A DNA stretch of 5,351 nucleotides from JAWLFI01 sp964627995 (GTDB lineage: Bacteria > Bacteroidota > Bacteroidia > Chitinophagales > Saprospiraceae): contig CAZVLN010000087.1 in the NCBI GenBank assembly GCA_964627995.1, positions 1-5,351 on the forward strand, read 5' to 3'. Under the pieces are notes generated by a model. The model was not told the origin of the DNA and did no database searches. It worked only from the letters and a program-made list of their open reading frames with translations. This document shows, piece after piece, positions 1 to 5,351 of this stretch. The position numbers and the translations under genes were made by a program. How positions within the stretch are numbered: the stretch's first letter is position 1; every line of letters starts with the position of its first letter.

Positions 1-1601
1 GTTGTAGCCGGATCCGAAGGGTTTTCCACATCCAAGACATAAGGTTGGTAGGTTGTCCCATCGTGTTCTATGCGCAAATCGAGATCATTGACCAGCGCCG
101 GTTCGCGGTTATTCAGGCCCGACTTCGGGGTTCCCGGGGGATCCGTCCAAGAGATGGTAACTTTTAGGGGTTCAGTGCCATCTGAGATATAGGTGTAGGA
201 CTCTGTGGTGCCATTAAGTAAGGTCATTTCCATAAGCAAGCTATCGTTAGCAGCCGCATCGGAGATCAGGTCGGCGGCATCGCGGGTGCTGAGCAGCCCC
301 CAACCAAAGCGATAATCAGGAGCGGGTCCGTCCCCAGCGGGTCGTGCGGTGTGAATGGCCAGACCTTTTAAGGTAGCCGAGCGCATCACCTCATCATTAT
401 TTAACTCCATGTATAATTGTTGGAGAAGTAGAAGCGACCCAGCCACATTCGGGCTGGACATGGAGGTGCCACTATAGTTTCCATAAGAAGAGTTGCTGCC
501 TGCAAGTGAAGATAATAATCCAACTCCATTCCCGACCAAATCGGGCTTGATCCTACCATCGTCGGCCGGACCCCAACCGCTAAAAAAGCTCATGCTCACA
601 TCGCCCGGACCGTTGTAATTAAGTACATCGTTAACAGCTCCAATGGAGAGGATATTCTTGGATTGACCATAAAAGGAGATACAATCATAGCCCTCAGCAC
701 CTCCATCCTTATCTCTGGTTTCATTGCTCTGGGTCCATCCGACTCCAGGCTCCCAATAATAATGTGACGTGCCGGCATTGGGTCCATCACCCCTATCATT
801 ACCCGCTGATTTAACAATAAGATAGAAGGGTGCATCAAAGGCTATTTCATCCCAGGAATTTCTACTATATCGGCCAAAATCACTGTCTTCAGTAGTAGAA
901 TTATTCACATCTCCCCACCAATGCCAACCCGAATTCCCCGACCAACTTCCGGATGCCCAACCCGTAATTAAACCGTAAGAGTGATTCGATATCAATAATC
1001 CATCAGCAGCCGCGCTGGCCATCTCCGCATTGTCAGAGTTCCAATCGTAAGCGTCCAGGTTAGCTTCGGGAGCCATTCCCTTAGCAGATGCATTTCCTCC
1101 TTCATCTCCTATAAGGGTACCGGCCACATGGGTCGCATGACTACTATTGCCTGTCGCTCCATCTACCTGCGTCACTCGCCCGGTGAGAATCTCATGAGTA
1201 CCTCTTGTAGCTCCACCATCCCATTCACCAACCGTCATATTCTCACCATTCAGGTCATATCCAGCTCCACCTCCACTATGCACCTGGTCAGTTTGGGTAG
1301 ATATAGCCGCATTAGTATTGGACGTGGTCGTGCGGTAAACAGGCATGCCAGACTCATTCAAAAAAGCGATTTCGACGATACGATTACTATCGACCGTTCG
1401 TATCGGCCAGCCTTCTTCTTTGGCTTTGGCGACGGCCTCTGTATATAGTATACTATCACGAACGCGCCACTCCTCGGCTTTTCGCTGCAATTCTTCCACA
1501 TTGGTTCGCGCTCTGACATATTCCCGCGCCCGATCCGTTTGTCCATACCCTACCATACCTACCAGGCAGGAAAGCATTAAGGAGATGTATATTTTCTTCA
1601 T
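1..1601 (-). CDS. Secreted S8 (subtilisin/KP-43-like) serine protease, 3' end cut off by the window
   Basis: Endopeptidase of family S8, predicted to be exported through Sec. The minus frame is open from ATG at 1601 to the window edge: 533 codons plus two bases, no stop. Residues 1-20 are a signal peptide (MKK, hydrophobic core, cut at GYG|Q21). Residues 21 to about 115 look like a charged propeptide. The catalytic triad is visible: Asp128 in GEWDGG, His155 in SHATHVAGT and Ser380 in SGTSMSSPNVAG; the oxyanion-hole Asn268 sits in KSAGNDR. The variant Asp and His motifs and the Trp-rich insert (about 211-245) are normal for Bacteroidota KP-43-like enzymes. After the catalytic domain, residues about 465-515 (VTISWTDPPGT, LVNDLDLR) match the beta-sandwich that follows it in KP-43 proteases. 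By analogy a T9SS sorting tail may lie beyond position 1; that is inference. The start is chosen because the signal peptide begins exactly there. No Shine-Dalgarno is seen. G+C is clearly higher than in the 2959-5124 gene. Confidence 0.93.
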   Translation of the reverse strand, partial: MKKIYISLMLSCLVGMVGYGQTDRAREYVRARTNVEELQRKAEEWRVRDSILYTEAVAKAKEEGWPIRTVDSNRIVEIAFLNESGMPVYRTTTSNTNAAISTQTDQVHSGGGAGYDLNGENMTVGEWDGGATRGTHEILTGRVTQVDGATGNSSHATHVAGTLIGDEGGNASAKGMAPEANLDAYDWNSDNAEMASAAADGLLISNHSYGLITGWASGSWSGNSGWHWWGDVNNSTTEDSDFGRYSRNSWDEIAFDAPFYLIVKSAGNDRGDGPNAGTSHYYWEPGVGWTQSNETRDKDGGAEGYDCISFYGQSKNILSIGAVNDVLNYNGPGDVSMSFFSGWGPADDGRIKPDLVGNGVGLLSSLAGSNSSYGNYSGTSMSSPNVAGSLLLLQQLYMELNNDEVMRSATLKGLAIHTARPAGDGPAPDYRFGWGLLSTRDAADLISDAAANDSLLMEMTLLNGTTESYTYISDGTEPLKVTISWTDPPGTPKSGLNNREPALVNDLDLRIEHDGTTYQPYVLDVENPSDPAT

Positions 1602-1623
1602 ATCATCATTTGTAGGTTTTATA

Positions 1624-1658
1624 CAAATTAAATCAAATAATAGTTTCCCTCTATTCAA
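1624..1658 (-). promoter_or_regulatory. Possible promoter of the S8 protease gene
   Basis: On the minus strand, TTAATTTG at 1631-1624 differs from the Bacteroidota -7 consensus TAnnTTTG at one fixed position, and a TTG lies at 1658-1656. The 24-base spacing is slightly longer than the usual 17-23. The box ends 22 bases before the ATG, which would leave a short leader. The match is weak and A/T-rich DNA gives such hits by chance. Confidence 0.25.
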
Positions 1659-1667
1659 TTTTATAGG

Positions 1668-1790
1668 GCGGTCCGCGCCTGCTTGACAGGCGCGGCGTTA
1701 CGTCCGGGGGTTCCGTCCTCGAGGTCGCCAAAGGCGATCCTTCGGACATCCTCCGCCTGTCGGCGGAGAATCCCCTGCCATCACTACCGC
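1668..1790. repeat. GC-rich multi-hairpin palindromic element (REP-like repeat or structured RNA)
   Basis: A sharply GC-rich block in A/T-rich surroundings can be drawn as one fully nested fold. GCGGT (1668-1672) pairs with ACCGC (1786-1790) and closes the element. Immediately inside, CCGCGCCTG (1673-1681) pairs perfectly with CAGGCGCGG (1687-1695). A second stem, 1706-1711 with 1770-1775, encloses two branches. One is TCCG (1712-1715) with CGGA (1743-1746), holding the hairpin 1723-1729/1733-1739. The other is CTCCGCC (1751-1757) with GGCGGAG (1762-1768). Two pairs (1710-1771 and 1724-1738) are G-T on the plus strand and would be C-A on the minus, slightly favouring a plus-strand RNA if it is transcribed. 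No T-run follows on either strand, so it is not a simple terminator. Dispersed REP-like intergenic repeat is my preferred reading; copy number cannot be seen here. Confidence 0.55.
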
Positions 1791-1912
1791 GGATGTTTCG
1801 TTAAAAAAGCAAATTAGGCCTAAATACAAGTCCTTCTCATTTATTTAAAATCCCCATTTAAGTAATGTGTATCTAATGTGGCGCGTGGTGAGTATACTTA
1901 GACTACAGCTAA

Positions 1913-1931
1913 TTTATTGATATTCAATAAA
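1913..1931. promoter_or_regulatory. A/T-rich inverted repeat, possible operator
   Basis: TTTATTGA (1913-1920) and TCAATAAA (1924-1931) are perfect reverse complements around the three bases TAT. The dyad lies 51 bases upstream of the -7 box of the barrel-protein gene, a place where a dimeric regulator could bind. No regulator gene is in the window, and A/T-only dyads of this length do arise by chance. Confidence 0.25.
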
Positions 1932-1964
1932 AATATATATGATTTTTGCATAATTTACAAATTT

Positions 1965-1990
1965 TTGCTTTTCCTTCCTCAGTACATTTG
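1965..1990 (+). promoter_or_regulatory. Promoter of the outer-membrane barrel-like gene
   Basis: TACATTTG at 1983-1990 matches the Bacteroidota sigma-factor -7 box TAnnTTTG exactly. A TTG at 1965-1967, within a T-rich run, could be the -33 element, although its 15-base spacing is a little short. The box ends 23 bases before the ATG at 2014. The leader between them is A/T-rich with no Shine-Dalgarno, as is usual in this phylum. Confidence 0.55.
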
Positions 1991-2013
1991 ATCGTAAATA
2001 AAATTTAATCATC

Positions 2014-2751
2014 ATGAAAATTTTTAAAGTTTTTCTTTTCGTAGTTTTTGCTAATGTATTGGTAGCACAAAAGCCACACCTCGCAATAGCTGTCCAAACT
2101 CATAACTCATTTTCACAAATAGCAGAAAGTAATAGAGATGATCCACCAGGAAGTCTTACAGAAAATACTGTAGAAATCAATATCTCTTACTATCGAAGCG
2201 ATAAATGGTTATTCAAGGGGGGATTAGGCTCAGGTAATCGCTCGGCCAATATGAAGATATACCGATCAAGCTCCAGAGGATCCTCAGGATTCGGACTATT
2301 TCAACTTGCTGTTGGAACCGTAACTAGAGATGTGGGTCTAATGGCAGAATCCGTGTCTAATCTAGCAGGTGGTAATTCTTCTGGATCAAGCAGGCAGCTT
2401 ATATACTCTGGTAATATCTGGGAGCTGACAGCAGGAGTTGAGAGACTTTTAGTAGGATCCTGGGATGGAAGATTCTCTCTTAGTGGGTCTGCTACTTTTC
2501 GACGTACTCAAATCAGTGACATCAATATTGAGTCCAGTGCTGTTTGGGCAACTAGGGATATTGATAGAGAACTTATGGACCCCTTGCATAGAGTGGACGC
2601 AGGATTACATATGTATCTACGTCCGATTAAAGATTTCCCTGTTTTGATAAATACATCGATGTATATTTTCAGTCTTGGCAATAGTGGAGTGAGTATGTAT
2701 GAAAATAAAACCAGGATAGGATTAAATCTGGGCCTCGCGGTTCAGTTATAG
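2014..2751 (+). CDS. Exported protein of unknown family, probable small outer-membrane beta-barrel
   Basis: 245 residues, complete from ATG 2014 to TAG 2749-2751. Residues 1-18 form a signal peptide (Lys2 and Lys5, then a hydrophobic core ending VLVA|Q19). There is no other hydrophobic helix. The mature part alternates polar and apolar residues in short strands, for example HLAIAVQTH (22-30), TVEINISYY (52-60), FGLFQLAVGTV (93-103), WELTAGVERLL (136-146), RFSLSGSATFRR (153-164), RVDAGLHMYL (193-202) and RIGLNLGLAVQL (234-245). Glycine- and serine-rich loops join them, and the chain ends on a strand. This suggests a barrel of about eight strands in the outer membrane, but I recognise no family motif and assign no substrate. 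There is no lipoprotein cysteine and no T9SS tail. The gene is transcribed alone: it has its own promoter and is divergent from the protease and convergent with the 2959-5124 gene. A soluble periplasmic beta protein is the alternative. Confidence 0.8.
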   Translation: MKIFKVFLFVVFANVLVAQKPHLAIAVQTHNSFSQIAESNRDDPPGSLTENTVEINISYYRSDKWLFKGGLGSGNRSANMKIYRSSSRGSSGFGLFQLAVGTVTRDVGLMAESVSNLAGGNSSGSSRQLIYSGNIWELTAGVERLLVGSWDGRFSLSGSATFRRTQISDINIESSAVWATRDIDRELMDPLHRVDAGLHMYLRPIKDFPVLINTSMYIFSLGNSGVSMYENKTRIGLNLGLAVQL

Positions 2752-2782
2752 TCTGAGTATTTTCAAAAAAACAATAAATCCT

Positions 2783-2825
2783 AAGACAGTACCTTCGCTG
2801 CCATCTAAATGAATTATACTGTCTT
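2783..2825. repeat. 9-bp perfect inverted repeat with 25-base loop
   Basis: AAGACAGTA (2783-2791) is the exact reverse complement of TACTGTCTT (2817-2825). It starts 32 bases after the stop of the barrel-protein gene. No T-run follows, so it is a poor intrinsic terminator. It could be a 3' stabilising stem or a chance dyad. Confidence 0.3.
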
Positions 2826-2897
2826 CATTACCGGAAAAAAGTAATATGCTATTATAAAAAATAGGGGTATAAGTACCTCCCCTTTCTAGAATGGAAT

Positions 2898-2940
2898 AAT
2901 GAAAGGGCGCTTCCAAATGGAAACCCCTTTCATTTATTTA
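2898..2940. terminator. Probable bidirectional terminator between convergent genes
   Basis: AATGAAAGGG (2898-2907) pairs perfectly with CCCTTTCATT (2925-2934). Inside, TTCC (2911-2914) pairs with GGAA (2919-2922) around AAAT. The plus side is followed by TATTTA and the minus side by ATTCCATTC, so both T-tracts are weak. The hairpin begins 24 bases after the stop of the minus-strand modular gene and 146 bases after the plus-strand stop, so it most likely serves the minus-strand gene and may serve both. Confidence 0.55.
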
Positions 2941-2958
2941 CCTAAGATCAAATATTCA

Positions 2959-5124
2959 TTATCTGGTCACTACCATTTTCTTTGTTGCCCGGAAACTTCC
3001 ACTGCAGAGTTCGTAATAGTACAAGCCCTTCATCGGTAAATCTGCTCTCTTAACAGCAACTTGGTTATATCCTTCAGCATACTCTCCGATAATGGAATAT
3101 ACTATCTTTCCGGTTGCATCATAAAAAGTTATTGATGCTGGACCATTTTCTGGAATCTCAAATCCAATAATTGTCTGCGATTTAAACGGGTTGGGTACGT
3201 TTTGGAGCAAAGCAAAGTCATCAAACTCCTGATCCACCTTCCACTTAATTTTTTTAATCTTTCCTCTTGCATAGGCTTCTGAAGCAGTAATTTCATCTGA
3301 AATGTGGAAGTTCTGTCGAAGATATACATCTGTTTTCACTCGAAACACTAGTGTAAATAATACATCATCATCTCCACGGCTAACGGATGTGCTTCCGTTC
3401 CAAGACATGGTCAAAATACCGCGGTCTTTAAAATCTGCATAATTCCCTTGTTCCATATCAAGAACTCCAGATTCCAATTCCAAAAATTCGAACGTATCTA
3501 AACCATAATCGAGAGCGAGTTGAAACCCTTGTATTTCTCTGAAGTCCTCACTAGATATTTCCAGCTCGACTCTGTGATCGTTTTCCGTCTGTTTGTCCCT
3601 GGCTATCATTGTAAAGGAACCACTATAATCCTCGTCTTCATCATTTATGTTCGTAGCTACTGTTCCGTTAACATCTCCAATTTTGATGGCGATAAAGTCT
3701 TGGTTTGGGCGGTTATTATTAAAAAGGGAAACCGAAATTTCCTCGGAGTAGTCACGAGGTATTTCCCCCTCTTCCAAAATCTCTGTCGCATCGACAAATC
3801 GCCAGCTTGTATTATTATCAAATTCCTGGCCAACACCCAAAATTGCGCGGCGTAACTCAATCAAGTCTGCACCTGTGATTCGAGCATCATCATTCACATT
3901 TGACGCAATCAAAACGTACGGATTCTCAATTGGATTCAATCCTAAGATGTGCTGCTGTATATATAAAATGTCCAAGGTATTTACCCCATTCAATATATCG
4001 TCATTTTTATACGGTCGGATGGAATACTCGGTTGATTGAAATGGCTCTAAACCTTGAAATATGTACGCTCCATTAATCCCTGTAAGCACCCTGGATGGAG
4101 ACATTGATGTACTATCTTCTAAAAACACTTCTACTCCTTGAACGCCTCGATTATCTTCAGTACTAATCTTTCCACTGATTTCTAAGCCATGTGAATGGCA
4201 GCCCTTAATCTCAATGAATGTGACAGTAAAGTCTTGATTCCCGTCTTTATCGGTTACCCAAAACTCTACCTCCCTAATATCATTATTGACTTCACAACAA
4301 AAAGTCCGCAAAGTATCGGACACGTCGCTTGAAAAACTTAGCGTCACATCGCCGCAGTCATCGAAGCTACCCGCATCAAATAAGTCAATATTGACATCTA
4401 CGCATAGAGTGTTAGTAACTTCCGCTGAAACTAATCCATTGATAACTACAGGGGTAGGGTTTGTGCAGTCGATCACAGTGAAACTAGCACTGGATACGAC
4501 CGTATTTCCGCAGACCGGATCAATAGCTGTAAATTCTACAGTTACTGAATCACCACAATTATCCGGATATGTGCCATTCCAGTCATTTGAAATCTCGATA
4601 TCTCCGCAACCCCCTGAAGCGCTAACCTCCGAAAGCCAGGAATCAAAAAAATCGTTGACTTCTGTATTCCCAAGTGAGCATGAAGATACTATAGTATCTG
4701 ATGGAACAGTAAGGCTTACATCAATTGAAAGCTGATAGGGAATAAAATCAGGAGATGTAGGTAGGCTGGTATTAGCAGAGTTGCTTAGAACACTGGAAAT
4801 TTGAATATCTCCAGTATTTACAGCATTTGCCACACCAGAAAAAATAACTTTTATAAAACCGGATGAATCCCCGGGGACTCCAGATGCAGATAATTCTGTT
4901 CTGTCCCCTCCTATTTCGGAATAATTAATAATGATATCAAAGGATTCAGTATTATCATTCGGCCAGTTATCAAATGTGACTATAAATTCACTAATACTTG
5001 TTCCATCGCTACAAGTGCAAATGTCATCAATAAAAATATCCTGAGAAAATAGATTTACTGTTAGTAAAAAGAATATTATGGAAATGAATAGAACACTAAG
5101 CTTGTCAATAAAATAGAAATTCAT
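2959..5124 (-). CDS. Modular T9SS-secreted surface protein: HYR-like, dockerin-like, cohesin-like, type A sorting domain
   Basis: 721 residues, ATG 5124 to TAA 2959-2961. Residues 1-27 are a signal peptide (hydrophobic 9-26, cut at LFS|Q28). Residues 29 to about 135 are an unassigned beta-rich region opening with CTC (36-38). Two HYR-like modules follow: about 138-221 (SASGGCG, DNCGDSVTVEFTA) and about 224-309 (DAGSFDDCGD, EFWVTDKDGNQ), with most of the protein's cysteines (149, 173, 190, 205, 220, 241, 257, 276, 277, 309). Residues 313 to about 370 resemble a carboxypeptidase regulatory-like module. Residues 374-431 form a dockerin-like pair (NGVNTLDILYIQQHILG and NVNDDARITGADLIELRR), ending in the family's usual DFIAIKIGDVNG (476-487). 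Residues about 503-630 resemble a cohesin-like sandwich (IQGFQLALDY). Residues 637-721 are a type A sorting domain (QNVPNPF at 641-647, end ATKKMVVTR), directing export through the T9SS and surface attachment or release. No enzyme domain is seen; an adhesion or scaffold role is inference. No clear promoter was found. Confidence 0.9.
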   Translation of the reverse strand: MNFYFIDKLSVLFISIIFFLLTVNLFSQDIFIDDICTCSDGTSISEFIVTFDNWPNDNTESFDIIINYSEIGGDRTELSASGVPGDSSGFIKVIFSGVANAVNTGDIQISSVLSNSANTSLPTSPDFIPYQLSIDVSLTVPSDTIVSSCSLGNTEVNDFFDSWLSEVSASGGCGDIEISNDWNGTYPDNCGDSVTVEFTAIDPVCGNTVVSSASFTVIDCTNPTPVVINGLVSAEVTNTLCVDVNIDLFDAGSFDDCGDVTLSFSSDVSDTLRTFCCEVNNDIREVEFWVTDKDGNQDFTVTFIEIKGCHSHGLEISGKISTEDNRGVQGVEVFLEDSTSMSPSRVLTGINGAYIFQGLEPFQSTEYSIRPYKNDDILNGVNTLDILYIQQHILGLNPIENPYVLIASNVNDDARITGADLIELRRAILGVGQEFDNNTSWRFVDATEILEEGEIPRDYSEEISVSLFNNNRPNQDFIAIKIGDVNGTVATNINDEDEDYSGSFTMIARDKQTENDHRVELEISSEDFREIQGFQLALDYGLDTFEFLELESGVLDMEQGNYADFKDRGILTMSWNGSTSVSRGDDDVLFTLVFRVKTDVYLRQNFHISDEITASEAYARGKIKKIKWKVDQEFDDFALLQNVPNPFKSQTIIGFEIPENGPASITFYDATGKIVYSIIGEYAEGYNQVAVKRADLPMKGLYYYELCSGSFRATKKMVVTR

Positions 5125-5351
5125 ACCTAGATTGCTTTAAAAAAAATACACCTTTATTAATGAATGGATATTATCAGCCTTTATTGTTCGACTAAGCAAA
5201 AAGTCCAGAATATAGTAACTATATCTCGGTTTTAAAATGGGACGAAATACGCTGTCTTCAGTTCCTTAATAAGGCAGTACTCACCACTCTCTAAAAGCTG
5301 ACATTTTTAAGAATTAGTACACCCTAACTCCTTATGGATAAAAAAAGGGCG
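5125..5351. other. Upstream intergenic stretch without a recognisable gene
   Basis: Stops interrupt the frames I read in these 227 bases and no complete gene can be supported. Contents: the dyad at 5210-5224, an A-run (5140-5147) close to the modular gene's start, and an A-run followed by GGGCG at the very edge (5340-5351). That edge motif resembles the left arm of a terminator hairpin whose other half would lie outside the window. No convincing TAnnTTTG box was found for the minus-strand gene; the nearest is TATTTTTT on the minus strand, which lacks the final G and has no TTG at the right distance. Confidence 0.5.
5210..5224. promoter_or_regulatory. Palindrome upstream of the modular surface-protein gene, possible operator
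   Basis: ATATAGT (5210-5216) and ACTATAT (5218-5224) are perfect reverse complements around one A. The site lies 85 bases before the ATG at 5124. It fits a dimeric regulator site, but no regulator gene or second copy is visible and the sequence is A/T-rich. Confidence 0.22.

Larger units (their letters stand above)
1602..2013. other. Divergent intergenic region without a gene
   Basis: These 412 bases separate the outward-facing protease and barrel-protein genes. They contain, in order, a weak protease promoter, the GC-rich folded element at 1668-1790, an A/T-rich stretch with small palindromes (TTAGGCCTAA at 1814-1823, AGTATACT at 1891-1898), an 8+3+8 dyad at 1913-1931 and the barrel-gene promoter at 1965-1990. 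The only small plus-strand frame I examined, from ATG at 1876, gives 14 residues and has no coding character. I see no tRNA and no transposase remnant. Confidence 0.7.

Noticed and set aside
1128..1686. Two overlapping plus-strand open frames of 106 and 113 codons
   Set aside because: They are opposite the S8 protease coding sequence, which has a signal peptide and a full catalytic triad; the translations have no domain character.
1876..1920. Possible 14-residue leader peptide from ATG 1876
   Set aside because: No homologue-like character, and it lies upstream of the predicted promoter of the following gene, so it would not be in that mRNA.
2863..2883. GGTA/TACC hairpin with flanking G and C runs, followed by TTTCT
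   Set aside because: The outer stem needs bulges and the T-tract is short; the hairpin at 2898-2934 is a better terminator.
4286..4735. 149-codon open frame on the plus strand
   Set aside because: It lies antisense inside the strongly supported modular surface-protein gene; its Ser/Thr-rich translation is a shadow of that gene's beta-rich domains.
2819..5260. CTGTCTTCA shared by the intergenic regions near 2819 and 5252
   Set aside because: Nine bases with poor extension is within chance for two A/T-rich gaps of about 200 bases.
1885..5287. GTGGTGAGTA at 1885-1894 is repeated in inverted orientation at 5278-5287
   Set aside because: The match does not extend beyond 10 bases, and about this many 10-base matches are expected by chance in a 5-kb window, so it is not evidence for mobile-element ends.
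5232..5306. 24-codon minus-strand frame with a protein-like translation (LLESGEYCLIKELK)
   Set aside because: Too short, no start codon, closed by stops on both sides and no recognisable family.

Overview
The window looks like chromosomal DNA from the phylum Bacteroidota, most likely a Saprospiraceae/Lewinella-like lineage. This is inferred from a textbook type IX secretion (T9SS) sorting tail, a dockerin-like pair in the form common in that group, HYR-like repeats, a KP-43-type subtilisin with the WDGG and HATHVAGT motifs, signal peptides cleaved before Gln, A/T-rich leaders without a Shine-Dalgarno, and one good Bacteroidota -7 box (TAnnTTTG). No database search was possible.

Layout. Positions 1-1601 (minus strand) hold the N-terminal 533 codons of a secreted S8 (subtilisin-family) protease; its 3' end lies outside the window. 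Positions 1602-2013 are a divergent intergenic region. It contains a compact GC-rich, multi-stem palindromic element (1668-1790), an A/T-rich dyad (1913-1931) and the promoter of the next gene. Positions 2014-2751 (plus strand) encode a 245-residue exported protein with the look of a small outer-membrane beta-barrel; I do not recognise its family. Positions 2752-2958 separate two convergent genes and carry a terminator-like hairpin (2898-2934), a 9-bp inverted repeat (2783-2825) and an unexplained stop-free frame on the minus strand. Positions 2959-5124 (minus strand) encode a complete 721-residue modular surface protein: signal peptide, Cys-containing N-terminal region, two HYR-like modules, a carboxypeptidase-regulatory-like module, a dockerin-like pair, a cohesin-like domain and a T9SS type A C-terminal domain. 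Positions 5125-5351 hold no supportable gene.

How the genes relate. All three products are predicted to be exported, one to the outer membrane and two to the surface or medium, so the theme is the cell envelope and secretome. They do not form an operon: orientations are minus, plus, minus, with over 200 bases between each pair. The protease gene is visibly richer in G+C (about half of bases in lines I counted) than the modular protein gene (about 38 percent), so they may have different histories.

The observations most worth a second look are the folded GC-rich element between the divergent genes and the co-occurrence of dockerin-like and cohesin-like modules in one T9SS substrate. I see no defence system, CRISPR array, tRNA, rRNA or complete insertion sequence.
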